A stretch of DNA of 64,000 nt from Micromonospora eburnea (GCF_900090225.1 NZ_FMHY01000002.1:6634001-6698000), one strand, 5' to 3'; shown: positions 7,804 through 17,601, counted from the stretch's first letter. Notes: a model not told the origin generated them from the letters alone. A program made the numbers and translations.

Positions 7804-8037
7804 CGGACGAGCGACACCCGGCGCCGCGTACCGGCGAGCGGTCGGCGTCCCGTAACGGCTGAGCGGCCAGCGCGTACGTACCGGTGAGCGGTCGGCGGCG
7901 CATCACGGTGGCGTCACGGCCAGGTTCCGGCGCGGTCACGGCCAGCCCGACATGAGCGGATAAAGGGGACACCTCCCCGCCAGTTTACGTAATGGACAAT
8001 CCGCCCTCAGCAGACCGTCGCCTGGCGGAGCGTGCCT

Positions 8038-8059
8038 GTTCACCCCCTGTTCACTTCCC
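8038..8059 (+). promoter_or_regulatory. PHO box upstream of pstS
   Basis: Two adjacent 11-bp units, GTTCACCCCCT (8038-8048) and GTTCACTTCCC (8049-8059), match the GTTCACC direct-repeat operator of PhoP. A TAGCTT -10 candidate at 8087-8092 would place the box over the -35 region, as expected for an activator. The box sits in a 365-bp gap (7804-8168) that also holds a short duplicated GAGCGGTCGGCG motif (7836-7847, 7887-7898) and no gene. Confidence 0.75.
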
Positions 8060-8168
8060 ACGGGCGAGCCGGCTACCTGGCACTTCTAGCTTTCGTACCA
8101 GCCGGTCAGCGCCGGCACCCGGGCCAACCCGGGCGACCTGACCAAAGATGTGAAGGGAAACCCCTCAG

Positions 8169-9275
8169 GTGAAGCTCCAGCGGCACGGTGCCATTGCCTG
8201 CCTCGCTCTTTCCGCGGTGCTCGGTCTCAGCGCCTGCGGCTCGGACAACAACGAGCCCTCCACGGACGCCTCGGCCTCCGGGTCGGCCGCCGCCGCCGAC
8301 TGCGGCAAGGGCACGCTGAACGCGCAGGGCTCCTCCGCCCAGAAGAACGCGATGGCCGAGTGGATCAAGGCGTACCAGCAGAAGTGCGCCGGCACGACGA
8401 TCAACTACGAGCCCACCGGCTCCGGCGCCGGCATCGAGGCCTTCATCGCCGGCACCGCCGACTTCGCCGGTTCCGACTCCGCCCTGAAGGAGGCGGAGCA
8501 GCCGAAGGCGGACGCCAAGTGCACCGGCGGGCAGGCCCTCAACCTGCCGATGGTGATCGGCCCGGTGGCCGTCGTCTACAACGTCAGCGGCGTGGACAAC
8601 CTCCAGCTCACCCCGGCCACCCTGGCGAAGATCTTCGCCGGCAAGGTGACCAAGTGGGACGACCCGGCGATCAAGGCCGACAACCCGGACGCCAAGCTGC
8701 CGGCCACCGCGATCCAGGCTGTGCACCGCTCCGACGAGTCGGGCACCACCGACAACTTCACCAAGTACCTCTCCAAGACCGCCGAGGCGGACTGGACCTT
8801 CGGCAACGCCAAGGCGTGGAAGGCTCCGGGCGGCGTGGGCGCGGCCAAGTCCGACGGTGTGGCCAGCAAGGTCAAGAGCACCGACGGCACCATCAGCTAC
8901 GTCGAGTGGTCGTACGCCGAGAACGCCAGCCTGAAGATGGCCAAGGTCAAGAACGGTGCCGGCGAGTGGGCCGAGCTGACCGCCGAGTCGGCCGGCAAGG
9001 CGATCGCCGGGGCCAAGATCGAGGGCCAGGGCAACGACCTGAAGATGTCGATCGACTACAACACCACGGAGGCCGGGGCGTACCCGATCGTCCTGGTGAC
9101 CTACGAGATCGTCTGCAGCAAGGGCATCGCCGCCGAGAAGCTGCCGCTGGTCAAGGGCCTGCTGAGCCACGCCGCCAGCGCCGAGGGCCAGAACTCGCTG
9201 ACCGAGCTGGGCTACGCGCCGCTGCCCGACCCGGTCCGCACCAAGGTCGAGGCCGCGGTCAAGAGCCTCGCCTGA
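8169..9275 (+). CDS. pstS: PstS, phosphate-binding lipoprotein of the Pst transporter
   Basis: A 368-residue substrate-binding protein. It has a lipoprotein signal peptide ending in the lipobox LSAC with Cys23 as the lipidated residue, then a Ser/Ala-rich linker. Phosphate-binding landmarks include GSSAQKNAMAEW, the GSGAGIEAFIAGTADFAGSD loop, HRSDESGTTDNF and DGTISYVEW. It captures phosphate outside the membrane and hands it to PstC-PstA. GTG at 8169 starts the protein about 110 bp after a PHO box. It heads the pstSCAB operon. Confidence 0.95.
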   Translation: MKLQRHGAIACLALSAVLGLSACGSDNNEPSTDASASGSAAAADCGKGTLNAQGSSAQKNAMAEWIKAYQQKCAGTTINYEPTGSGAGIEAFIAGTADFAGSDSALKEAEQPKADAKCTGGQALNLPMVIGPVAVVYNVSGVDNLQLTPATLAKIFAGKVTKWDDPAIKADNPDAKLPATAIQAVHRSDESGTTDNFTKYLSKTAEADWTFGNAKAWKAPGGVGAAKSDGVASKVKSTDGTISYVEWSYAENASLKMAKVKNGAGEWAELTAESAGKAIAGAKIEGQGNDLKMSIDYNTTEAGAYPIVLVTYEIVCSKGIAAEKLPLVKGLLSHAASAEGQNSLTELGYAPLPDPVRTKVEAAVKSLA

Positions 9276-9319
9276 CCCGCTGACCGACACCACCTCCTCA
9301 ATACGAAGCGAGCGAGCAG

Positions 9320-10405
9320 ATGGGTGATAACCCTCACCGCTCGGCGCACGCCGGCACCGGCGGGACCCGCGTGGCCACGAGCCACGAGGGACCTGCCGGT
9401 GCCTCGGCGCGTGTGGCCGAGCGTCCCGGTAACCCTCGTAGGACCGACAAGGCCCTGGGCGGCGGCGGGGCCCTGCCCCGGGCCCGGGCCTTCGGCGCGG
9501 AACGGGCGTTCCGTGGCCTGACCCTGGCCGCCGGCACCGCCGTGCTGGTCGTCATCGCGGCGATCGCGATCTTCCTGATCGCCAAGGCGGTTCCGGCACT
9601 GCGGGCGAACACCGAGTCGTTCTGGACCTACGAGGGCTGGTTCCCGAACGAGAACCCGCCGAAGTTCGGCATCGGCGCGCTCGCCTTCGGCACCGTGCTC
9701 AGCTCCGCGCTGGCGCTGCTCATCGCGGTGCCGGTCGCGCTGGGCATCGCCCTCTATCTCTCGCACTACGCCCCGCGCCGGCTCGGCAACACCCTCGGCT
9801 TCCTGATGGACCTGCTGGCCGCCGTGCCCAGCGTGGTCTTCGGTCTCTGGGGTCGCGACTACTTCGCGAAGCCGGTCGCCGACCTGTCGGCCTGGCTGCA
9901 CAAGTACTTCGGCTGGATCCCGATCTTCGGCGAGGGCCCGTACGGCAGCTCGATCCTGCTGGGCTCGCTGGTGCTGGCGATCATGGTGCTGCCGATCATC
10001 ACCTCGCTCTCCCGCGAGGTGTTCCGGCAGACCCCGACCGCCAACGAGGAGGCCGCCCTCGCGCTGGGCGCCACCCGCTGGGAGATGATCCGCACCGCCG
10101 TCCTCCCGTACGGCCGTCCGGGCGTGATCGCCGCGGTGATGCTCGGCCTGGGCCGCGCGCTCGGCGAGACCATCGCCCTGGCGCTGACGCTCGGCTCGAC
10201 GTACGCCATCTCGTTCAACGTTCTGGAGAGCGGCGGCAACTCGATCGCGGCGAACATCGCGAACCGGTTCGCCGAGGCGAACGCCACCGGGCGGGGCGCG
10301 CTGATCGCCTCCGGCCTGGTGCTCTTCGCGATCACGCTGATCGTCAACATCACCGCCCGGGCGATCATCCACCGCCGCCGCGAGTTCACGGAGGCAGCGG
10401 CATGA
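9320..10405 (+). CDS. pstC: PstC, phosphate ABC transporter permease
   Basis: A 361-residue inner-membrane permease with six main membrane helices. The EAA loop reads EEAALALGATRWEMIRTAVL and is followed by GLGRALGETIALAL, both typical of PstC. A hydrophilic N-terminal tail of about 65 residues is longer than usual. It pairs with PstA to form the channel energised by PstB. The stop overlaps the pstA start by 4 bp (10402-10405, ATGA), so the two permeases are translationally coupled. Confidence 0.95.
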   Translation: MGDNPHRSAHAGTGGTRVATSHEGPAGASARVAERPGNPRRTDKALGGGGALPRARAFGAERAFRGLTLAAGTAVLVVIAAIAIFLIAKAVPALRANTESFWTYEGWFPNENPPKFGIGALAFGTVLSSALALLIAVPVALGIALYLSHYAPRRLGNTLGFLMDLLAAVPSVVFGLWGRDYFAKPVADLSAWLHKYFGWIPIFGEGPYGSSILLGSLVLAIMVLPIITSLSREVFRQTPTANEEAALALGATRWEMIRTAVLPYGRPGVIAAVMLGLGRALGETIALALTLGSTYAISFNVLESGGNSIAANIANRFAEANATGRGALIASGLVLFAITLIVNITARAIIHRRREFTEAAA

Positions 10406-11490
10406 CCAGCACCGTCACCTCCCACCGCCCGCAGCCGCCGGCACGGCCGGTCACGCTGCGGGCAAACCGGCTTCCCGCGTACGCCGTGCCGGCCATCGCC
10501 GTCGCGGCCCTGCTGCTCGCCGCCGGCATCGTGTACGGCGCCGGCATCGGCGGCCCGGTCCTGGTCGTGGTCGTCGGCGCGCTCCTCTACCTGGCCGGCC
10601 TCTTCGTCGCCACGAACGCGGTGGAGGGGCGCCGGTCCGCCCGCAACCGGACCTGGAGCGCGCTGATCCACTCCGCCTTCGTGCTGGCGGTGCTGCCGCT
10701 GGCCTCGGTGGTCTGGACCCTGGTCAGCAAGGGCGCCGAGCGGCTGGACGCCGACTTCTTCCTCACCTCGATGAACAACATCGGGGCGCGGGACGCGAAC
10801 GGCGGCGCGTACCACGCCATCGTGGGCACGCTGGAGCAGGTCGGCATCGCCACGCTGATCACCGTCCCGCTGGGCGTGCTCTGCGCCATCTACGTGGTCG
10901 AGTACGGCCGGGGCCGGTTCGCCTTCGCCATCCGCTTCTTCGTCGACGTGATGACCGGCATCCCGTCGATCGTCACCGGCCTGTTCGTGCTGGCGTTCTG
11001 GGTGCTGGTCGTCTCGCCGTGGTTCAACGACGGCCAGCCGGGCTTCTCCGGCTTCGCCGCCGCGCTGGCGCTGAGCGTGCTCATGCTGCCGACCGTGGTC
11101 CGCTCCACCGAGGAGATGCTCCGCCTCGTCCCGGCTCCGCTGCGCGAGGGCGCGTACGCCCTCGGCGTGCCGAAGTGGAAGACGATCCTGCGGATCGTGC
11201 TGCCGACCGCGCTGCCCGGCATCGTCACCGGCATCATGCTCGCCATCGCGCGGGCGGCCGGCGAGACCGCCCCGGTGCTGCTCGTCGCGGGCGGCGGCGC
11301 GGCGATCAACTTCAACCCGTTCGAGAACAACCAGTCGTCGCTGGCCCTCTTCGTCTACCAGCAGGCCGGCGAGGCGTCGAAGTACTCGCCGGCTCGGGCG
11401 TGGACCGCGGCGCTGACCCTGGTCGCCCTCGTCCTCATCCTGACCGTCGCGGCGAAGTTGCTGGCCCGCCGCAACCGGCTCGGCCGATGA
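10402..11490 (+). CDS. pstA: PstA, phosphate ABC transporter permease
   Basis: A 362-residue inner-membrane permease with an extra pair of N-terminal helices (YAVPAIAVAALLLAAG and LVVVVGALLYLAGLF) before the transport domain. The EAA loop is REGAYALGVPKWKTILRIVL, followed by IMLAIARAAGETAPVLL. MTGIPSIVTGLFVLAF is a typical PstA helix. The start overlaps pstC by 4 bp; pstB begins 20 bp after its stop. Confidence 0.95.
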   Translation: MTSTVTSHRPQPPARPVTLRANRLPAYAVPAIAVAALLLAAGIVYGAGIGGPVLVVVVGALLYLAGLFVATNAVEGRRSARNRTWSALIHSAFVLAVLPLASVVWTLVSKGAERLDADFFLTSMNNIGARDANGGAYHAIVGTLEQVGIATLITVPLGVLCAIYVVEYGRGRFAFAIRFFVDVMTGIPSIVTGLFVLAFWVLVVSPWFNDGQPGFSGFAAALALSVLMLPTVVRSTEEMLRLVPAPLREGAYALGVPKWKTILRIVLPTALPGIVTGIMLAIARAAGETAPVLLVAGGGAAINFNPFENNQSSLALFVYQQAGEASKYSPARAWTAALTLVALVLILTVAAKLLARRNRLGR

Positions 11491-11510
11491 ACCCCGGAGG
11501 TACCACCACC

Positions 11511-12287
<777 letters not shown>

Positions 12288-12290
12288 GGT

Positions 12291-12346
12291 GCAAGGAGGG
12301 GCCCCCTGTTAACGCCTCGCGTTGTAAAAGGGGCCCCTATTAACAC
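12291..12346. terminator. hairpin repeat, copy A, after pstB
   Basis: The stretch after the pstB TGA reads GGTGCAAGGAGGGGCCCC, then TGTTAAC, a short centre and the inverted AGGGGCCCCTATTAACA. It is the first of five related elements (others at 16542, 34447, 40322 and 63362). GC-rich inverted arms right behind a stop codon fit an actinobacterial terminator without a U-tract. Confidence 0.7.
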
Positions 12347-12367
12347 CCCGGCCTCGGGGAGCAGCGC

Positions 12368-13555
12368 TCAACGCAGCTTTGCGAAGAACTGCCGGAGGTC
12401 CCGCACCAGCAGATCCGGCACCTCGTGGGCGGCGAAGTGGCCGCCCCGGTCGTACGTGTGCCACGAGACGATGTTCTTGTGGTCCCGCTCCGCGAGGGTA
12501 CGGATCGACTGGAAGTCCCAGGCGAAGTTGGCCAGCCCGAGCGGCACCGTGGTCGGCTCCAGCGGTTCCGTGCCTCGGCCGTTGACCTTCTGCGTCGGGT
12601 GCACCACCTCGGCGTCCTCGTAGTAGTAGCGGGCCGAGGAGGCGGCGGTGTTGGTCAGCCAGTAGATGGTCGCGTTCGCCAGCACGTAGTCGGGGTCGAG
12701 TTGCTCCCCCATCAACTGGGCCACCCAGCCGAGCAGGCCGGCCGGCGAGTCGGCCAGCGCGTGCGCGACGTTCTGCGGCTCGGTCGAGTGCAGTTTGTCG
12801 TAGCCGCCCCGCCGCTGGACGAACCAGTCGGCGAACGTCACCTTGCCCCGCTCCTCCTCGCTGAGTGCGGCGAGTTCGTCGGCGTCGCCGGACGGCAGCG
12901 AGAAGACCTGGGTGACGTGTACGCCGAGCACGTGCTCCGGGTCGGCCCGGCCCACCTCCGGGCTGACGAAGGCGCCGAGGTCGTTGCCGGCCGCGCCGTA
13001 GCGGTCGTACCCGAGGCGGCGCATCAGCTCGGCCCAGGCCCGGGCCACCCGGAAGCGGTTCCATCCCCGCTCCCGGGTCGGCCCGGAGAAACCGAACCCC
13101 GGCACCGACGGGATGACCAGGTGAAAGGCGTCGGCCGGTTCGCCACCGTGCGCCCGGGGGTCGGTGAGCGGGCCGATCACGTCCAGCCACTCGACCACGG
13201 TGGTCGGCCAGCCGTGGGTGAGGATCAGCGGAGTGGCGTCCGGCTCGGGCGAGCGGACGTGCAGGAAGTGCACGTTCTGCCCGTCGATCTCGGTGGTGAA
13301 CTGCGGGTACGCGTTGAGCCGGTTCTCCCAGGCCCGCCAGTCGTACGCCGTCTGCCAGCGCTCGACGAGCCGCTGCACGTAGCCGCGCGGCACGCCGTAC
13401 TCCCAACCGGGCGGGACCGGGCCGGTCGGGGAGGCCGAGGGGTCGGCGGGGAGTTCCTCGGCCCAACGGGTTCGGGCCAACCGGTCGGCGAGGTCGTCGA
13501 GCTCGGCCTGCGGGACGTCGATACGGAACGGGCGGATCGCGGTGTTGTCAGCCAT
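12368..13555 (-). CDS. epoxide hydrolase (EHN-type alpha/beta hydrolase)
   Basis: A 395-residue cytoplasmic hydrolase. Residues 5-110 form the epoxide-hydrolase N-terminal domain (IRPFRIDVPQAELDDLADRL, then YPQFTTEIDGQNVHFLH). The alpha/beta fold has the oxyanion motif HGWP, the nucleophile in GNDLGAF (Asp), and the catalytic histidine in YDRGGHFAAHE. Such enzymes open epoxides by water through an alkyl-enzyme ester. ATG at 13555 is preferred; an in-frame upstream codon at 13585 would run through the shared operator. It is divergent from a WYL-domain regulator with a palindrome between them, so it is a likely target of that regulator. Confidence 0.9.
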   Translation of the reverse strand: MADNTAIRPFRIDVPQAELDDLADRLARTRWAEELPADPSASPTGPVPPGWEYGVPRGYVQRLVERWQTAYDWRAWENRLNAYPQFTTEIDGQNVHFLHVRSPEPDATPLILTHGWPTTVVEWLDVIGPLTDPRAHGGEPADAFHLVIPSVPGFGFSGPTRERGWNRFRVARAWAELMRRLGYDRYGAAGNDLGAFVSPEVGRADPEHVLGVHVTQVFSLPSGDADELAALSEEERGKVTFADWFVQRRGGYDKLHSTEPQNVAHALADSPAGLLGWVAQLMGEQLDPDYVLANATIYWLTNTAASSARYYYEDAEVVHPTQKVNGRGTEPLEPTTVPLGLANFAWDFQSIRTLAERDHKNIVSWHTYDRGGHFAAHEVPDLLVRDLRQFFAKLR

Positions 13556-13575
13556 GCCCCGAGCGTAGAGATCAA

Positions 13576-13596
13576 TTAGGAACACTTCGTTCCTAA
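13576..13596. promoter_or_regulatory. perfect palindrome TTAGGAAC-N5-GTTCCTAA, likely operator
   Basis: An 8-bp perfect inverted repeat with a 5-bp spacer lies in the 62-bp divergent intergenic region, 20 bp from the epoxide hydrolase ATG and 21 bp from the WYL-regulator ATG. It is AT-rich against the GC-rich background. It is placed to control both genes. Confidence 0.65.
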
Positions 13597-13617
13597 AGAT
13601 CCGGCAGAATCCGGAGA

Positions 13618-14574
13618 ATGCTGGAGACCTCGGCGCGGCTGCTGCGCCTGCTGTCGCTGTTGCAGACCCCGCGTGAGTGGACCGGAGCCGAGCTGGCCGA
13701 GCGCCTCTCGGTGAGCACCCGGACAGTCCGCAACGATGTGGAGCGGCTGCGTGCCCTCGGCTACCCGGTGCACGGCACCCGGGGCGCGGTGGGCGGGTAC
13801 CGGCTCGGCGCGGGGGCCGCGCTGCCCCCGCTGCTCCTCGACGACGAGGAGGCGGTCGCGGTGGCGGTCGGGCTGCGTACCGCCGCCGGGGGCGGCGTCG
13901 CCGGCATCGAGGAGACGTCGCTGCGGGCGCTCGCGAAGCTGGAACAGGTCCTCCCCCACCGGCTGCGGCGCCGGGTCAACGCGCTGCACACGCACACCGT
14001 GCGGGTGCCGCACGACGCGCCCGGCCCGACCGTCGACGCGGACACGCTCCACACGATCGGCGCCGCCTGCCGGGACCGGGACCGACTGCGCTTCGACTAC
14101 GTCCGGCACGACGGCACCGCCGACCGGCGGGACGTCGAGCCGTACCGGCTGGTCAACTGGGGCCGCCGCTGGTACCTGGTGGCCTTCGACCCGGCACGGG
14201 ACGACTGGCGGACCTTCCGGGTGGACCGGATCACGCCGCACACTCCGACCGGTCCCCGATTCCCGGCCAGGGAACTGCCCGAGGACGTCGTGGACCGCGT
14301 CCGACGCGGCGTCTCGGCGGCGGCCTGGCGGCACCGAGCCCGGGTGCTGGTGCACGCGTCGGCCGAGGTGGTGGCCGAGCGGATCAATTCGGCCGTCGGC
14401 ACCGTCGAGCCGATCGGTCCGGATAGCTGCCTGCTGCACACCGGCGCCGACCGGCTGGAGACGATCGCGGTGTGGCTCGGCCTGCTGGACGCCGACTTCA
14501 CCGTCCAGGACCCGCCGGAACTGGCCGAACTGCTGCGTACCCTCGGCGAGCGCTACCTGCGCGCGGGCGGCTGA
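13618..14574 (+). CDS. WYL-domain transcriptional regulator (YafY type)
   Basis: A 318-residue regulator. Residues 1-60 are an HTH (SLLQTPREWTGAELAERLSV, STRTVRNDVERLRALGYPVH). The middle carries the GAVGGYRLGAG turn and LLLDDEEAVAVAVGLRTAA. The WYL domain (about 140-215) includes RLRFDYVRHDGTADRRDVEP and NWGRRWYLVAFD, and a WCX-like C-terminal domain follows. These proteins bind ligands or nucleic acid through WYL. It is divergent from the epoxide hydrolase and probably autoregulates through the shared palindrome. Confidence 0.9.
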   Translation: MLETSARLLRLLSLLQTPREWTGAELAERLSVSTRTVRNDVERLRALGYPVHGTRGAVGGYRLGAGAALPPLLLDDEEAVAVAVGLRTAAGGGVAGIEETSLRALAKLEQVLPHRLRRRVNALHTHTVRVPHDAPGPTVDADTLHTIGAACRDRDRLRFDYVRHDGTADRRDVEPYRLVNWGRRWYLVAFDPARDDWRTFRVDRITPHTPTGPRFPARELPEDVVDRVRRGVSAAAWRHRARVLVHASAEVVAERINSAVGTVEPIGPDSCLLHTGADRLETIAVWLGLLDADFTVQDPPELAELLRTLGERYLRAGG

Positions 14575-14584
14575 CGGGCGGCGG

Positions 14585-15406
14585 TCAGTCCGGCACGAAC
14601 CGGGGTTCGCCGTTGAGGTCGAGGCGAGGGGTGACCGGGGTGGCGGCGTCGCGGGTCGCGGCGGCCCGGGCCACGCCGGACAGGTCACCGGCGGCGGCGA
14701 CCTCGGCCAGGGTGACCACGGTCGGCGGCAGCATGTTCAGCTCGCCGGCCTCCGCCCGGGCCAGGGCGTCCGCCGGCCGGATCCACAGCGTACGGTCGGC
14801 CTCGCCGGAGACGTCCCGGGTCCGCTGCCCCTCCGGCAGCAACGCCACGAAGAAGTACGTGTCGAAGCGGCGCGGCTCGAACTCCGGTGTGATCCACCGG
14901 CTCCAGGGCAGCAGCAGGTCGGACCGGAGGGTGAGCCCCCGGCCGGCCAGCAGGTCGGCGAAGCCGGACCGGTGGGCCTCCAGATCCTGCCGGGCGGCCT
15001 CCCAGTCGTCCCCGCTCACGTCGCCCACCACGGTCGCGGCGTCCGGACCGGCCAGCAGCACGCCGGCCTCCTCGAACACCTCGCGGGCGGCGGCGCAGAC
15101 CACCGCCTGGGCGTCGTCCGGAGCAAGCCCGAGGCGGTCCGCCCACTCGGCCGCGCCCGGACCGGCCCAGCCCAGGTGCGCCTGCGAGTCGGAGCGGTCC
15201 ACCCCGCCGCCGGGGAAGGCGTACATCCCGCCGAAGGCCATCGCGGCGACCCGGCGGATGAGGTACGCCTCGAACTCGGCGCCAGCGGGGCGGAGCAGCA
15301 GCACGGTGGCGGCGACCCGGGGTACGGCCGGCACGCCGCCCTCGGCGTAGAAGCGGCGGGCGTGCTCCACCAGGGCGGGGGGTGCGGCGAAACCATCGGT
15401 GGTCAT
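14585..15406 (-). CDS. NUDIX hydrolase
   Basis: A 273-residue protein with a NUDIX core: AATVLLLRPAG, AFGGMYAFPGGGVDRSDSQ, and the NUDIX helix AREVFEEAGVLL with the conserved REVxEExG glutamates that bind the catalytic metal. It probably cleaves a nucleoside-diphosphate-linked substrate such as a CoA or sugar nucleotide. The long insert between the PGG loop and the REVFEE helix and the C-terminal LPEGQRTRDVSGEADRTLW resemble the NUDT7/NUDT19-like group, but the substrate cannot be set from sequence. It is convergent with the WYL regulator (stops 11 bp apart). Confidence 0.88.
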   Translation of the reverse strand: MTTDGFAAPPALVEHARRFYAEGGVPAVPRVAATVLLLRPAGAEFEAYLIRRVAAMAFGGMYAFPGGGVDRSDSQAHLGWAGPGAAEWADRLGLAPDDAQAVVCAAAREVFEEAGVLLAGPDAATVVGDVSGDDWEAARQDLEAHRSGFADLLAGRGLTLRSDLLLPWSRWITPEFEPRRFDTYFFVALLPEGQRTRDVSGEADRTLWIRPADALARAEAGELNMLPPTVVTLAEVAAAGDLSGVARAAATRDAATPVTPRLDLNGEPRFVPD

Positions 15407-15548
15407 CCCGCGAGCCTAGTTCGAGATAAGTGGATCATGGTGGGGCGGAGCAGGTGAGCTTGCCTCGGGATGGGGGGTGGGGAAGGCTCTGATCTCGCGG
15501 GCAGGGAAGTGCCGGAGCAGCCGGCGGCCCGCCGGGTGGAGGGGTGAC

Positions 15549-16541
15549 ATGGTCCAAGGAATCAGCACCGGGAAGACGCGCTGGGGAATCCTCTCCACCG
15601 GGTGGATCGCCGCCCGGTTCGCCGAGGACCTGCGGCTGGTGCCGGGGGCGGAACTGGTCGCGGTCGGCTCACGTACGCGGGAGAGCGCCGAGCTGTTCGC
15701 GGCCCGGCACGACGTGCCCCGGGCGTACGCCTCCTGGGCGGAACTGGCCGCGGACCCGGACCTGGACGTGATCTACGTGGCCACCCCGCACGCCGCGCAC
15801 CACGAGGCGGCCCTGGCCTGCCTGGCCGGCGGCAAGGCCGTCCTGGTGGAGAAGCCGTGCACCCTCGACCTGACCACCAGCACCGAACTGGTCCAGGCGG
15901 CACGCGCCCGCGACCTCTTCCTGATGGAGGCCATGTGGATGCGATGCAATCCGACCATCCTGCGGGTGCTTGAGCTGGTCGCGGAGGGGGCGATCGGCGA
16001 GGTGACCCAGGTACGCGCCGACTTCGGTGTGGCCGGGCCGTTCCCGCCGGAGCACCGGATGCGGGCCCGGACGCTGGGCGGCGGCGCGCTGCTCGACCTC
16101 GGGGTCTACCCGGTGAGCCTGGCCCACCTGCTGCTCGGCGTGCCGCAGCACACGCACGCCTGGGCGAAGCTGAGCCCCGAGGGCGTGGACGAGAACACCG
16201 GCATCGTGTTCGGCTGGGACTCCGGCGCGGTGGCGACGCTGAGCTGCGGAATGGTCGGGGCCACCGCGATCACCGCCTCGATCACCGGCACCTCCGGTCG
16301 GATCGACCTGCCCGAACCGTTCTTCCGGCCCGGGTCGGCGGTGCTGCACCGGCCCGGCGCGGAGCCGCAGACCATCCCGGCCGACCTGACCGGCAACGGC
16401 TACCAGTACGAGGCCGCCGAGGTGCAGCGGTGCCTGGCCGCCGGGCTGGTCGAGAGCCCGCTGGTCCCGCACTCGGCCACGCTCGAGGTGATGGCCCTGC
16501 TGGACGACATCCGCGCCCGGGTCGGCGTCTCCTACGCATGA
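15549..16541 (+). CDS. Gfo/Idh/MocA-family NAD(P)-dependent oxidoreductase
   Basis: A 330-residue enzyme with an N-terminal Rossmann domain (WGILSTGWIAARFAEDL, LVAVGSRTRESAELFA) and the family motif AVLVEKPCTLDL, whose EKP lysine acts in catalysis. The C-terminal domain starts near residue 130 (FGVAGPFPPEHRMRARTLGG, GALLDLGVYPVSLA). It probably oxidises or reduces a sugar or cyclic polyol; D-xylose dehydrogenase-like members share this layout. GGAGGGG lies just before ATG at 15549. Its TGA touches the first base of hairpin repeat copy B. Confidence 0.9.
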   Translation: MVQGISTGKTRWGILSTGWIAARFAEDLRLVPGAELVAVGSRTRESAELFAARHDVPRAYASWAELAADPDLDVIYVATPHAAHHEAALACLAGGKAVLVEKPCTLDLTTSTELVQAARARDLFLMEAMWMRCNPTILRVLELVAEGAIGEVTQVRADFGVAGPFPPEHRMRARTLGGGALLDLGVYPVSLAHLLLGVPQHTHAWAKLSPEGVDENTGIVFGWDSGAVATLSCGMVGATAITASITGTSGRIDLPEPFFRPGSAVLHRPGAEPQTIPADLTGNGYQYEAAEVQRCLAAGLVESPLVPHSATLEVMALLDDIRARVGVSYA

Positions 16542-16591
16542 AAGGAGGGGCCCCTTGTTAACAGGCGTCTGTTAACAAGGGGCCCCTCCTT
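16542..16591. terminator. perfect 22-bp hairpin repeat, copy B (bidirectional terminator)
   Basis: AAGGAGGGGCCCCTTGTTAA plus CA (16542-16563) is followed by the 6-nt loop GGCGTC and an exact reverse complement (16570-16591). It fills the gap between the converging Gfo/Idh gene (stop 16539-16541) and pit (stop at 16597), so it should end both transcripts. Confidence 0.85.
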
Positions 16592-16596
16592 GCACC

Positions 16597-17601
16597 TCAG
16601 AACAGCGGGCGGACCAGCAGGTACGCCAGGCAGGCGATGGCCGCGGCGGCCGGGAAGGTGATGATCCAGGCCATCACGATGTTGCCGGCCACGTTCCAGC
16701 GGACGGCGGAGAGCCGCTTGGTCGCGCCGACGCCCATGATCGCCGAGGTGATCGTGTGGGTGGTGGAGATCGGAGCCTGCAGCACCTGGGCGTTGAAGTA
16801 GAGCACCGCGCTGGCGACCGTCTCGGCCGCGAAGCCCTCTGGCGGGCCCAGGTCGATGATCTTGCGGCCGAGGGTACGGATGATCCGCCACCCGCCCGCG
16901 TAGGTGCCGGCCGCGAGCATGGCCGCCGAGGTCCAGTACACCCACTGCGGAATGTGGGTCGTGTTGGACTGGAACCCGCCGGTGTAGAGGGCCAGCACGA
17001 TGATGCCCATGGTCTTGGCCGCGTCCTGCATGCCGTGGCCCACCGACATCGCGGCGGCGGAGACGGTCTGCGCCCAGCGGAAGCCCCGGTTGAGCTTGCC
17101 CGGCTGTCCCTTCCGGAAGAGCCACAGGATCCCCAGCATCACCAGGAAGCCGAGCACCAGGCCGACCACCGGCGAGAGCACCATCGGGACGATGACCTTG
17201 TCGACGATGTTGCCCCACTGCACCACGCCGTCGGCGGCGAAGAGGGTCGCCCCGACCAGACCGCCGAAGAGGGCGTGCGAGGAGGACGACGGCAGGCCGA
17301 AATACCAGGTGATCAGGTTCCAGGCGATCGCGCCGATCACGCCGGCGAAGACCACCCCGAGGCTGGTCACCCCGGTGGGCAGGGTGACCAGGCCGTCGCC
17401 GACCGTCTTGGCCACCTTGGTACCGAAGTGCGCGCCGACGAAGTTGCCGACGGCCGCCAGGGCGAGGGCGACCCGCGGGGTCAGCGCCCGGGTGGAGACG
17501 CTGGTGGCGATCGCGTTGGCCGCGTCATGAAAGCCGTTCGTGTAGTCGAACGCCATGGCGGCCACGATCACCGCCAGCACGGCGATGAGTTCGGGACTCA
17601 C
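16597..17601 (-). CDS. pit: PiT-family low-affinity inorganic phosphate transporter
   Basis: A 334-residue polytopic transporter. The N-terminal signature is DYTNGFHDAANAIATSVSTR and the C-terminal inverted copy is QAPISTTHTITSAIMGVGATKR, both diagnostic of PiT carriers that move metal-phosphate with protons. LPSSSSHALFGGLVG and AMSVGHGMQDAAKTMGI are further conserved helices. GTG at 17601 is chosen because AAGGAG lies close upstream, inside the end of the DUF47 gene; the two genes are only 4 bp apart and coupled. This DUF47-pit pair complements the high-affinity pst operon 5 kb away. Confidence 0.93.
   Translation of the reverse strand: MSPELIAVLAVIVAAMAFDYTNGFHDAANAIATSVSTRALTPRVALALAAVGNFVGAHFGTKVAKTVGDGLVTLPTGVTSLGVVFAGVIGAIAWNLITWYFGLPSSSSHALFGGLVGATLFAADGVVQWGNIVDKVIVPMVLSPVVGLVLGFLVMLGILWLFRKGQPGKLNRGFRWAQTVSAAAMSVGHGMQDAAKTMGIIVLALYTGGFQSNTTHIPQWVYWTSAAMLAAGTYAGGWRIIRTLGRKIIDLGPPEGFAAETVASAVLYFNAQVLQAPISTTHTITSAIMGVGATKRLSAVRWNVAGNIVMAWIITFPAAAAIACLAYLLVRPLF

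Noticed and set aside
7804..8037. A gene in the pst upstream gap
   Set aside because: Short frames have no SD or codon bias; only the PHO box and a short duplicated motif are supported.
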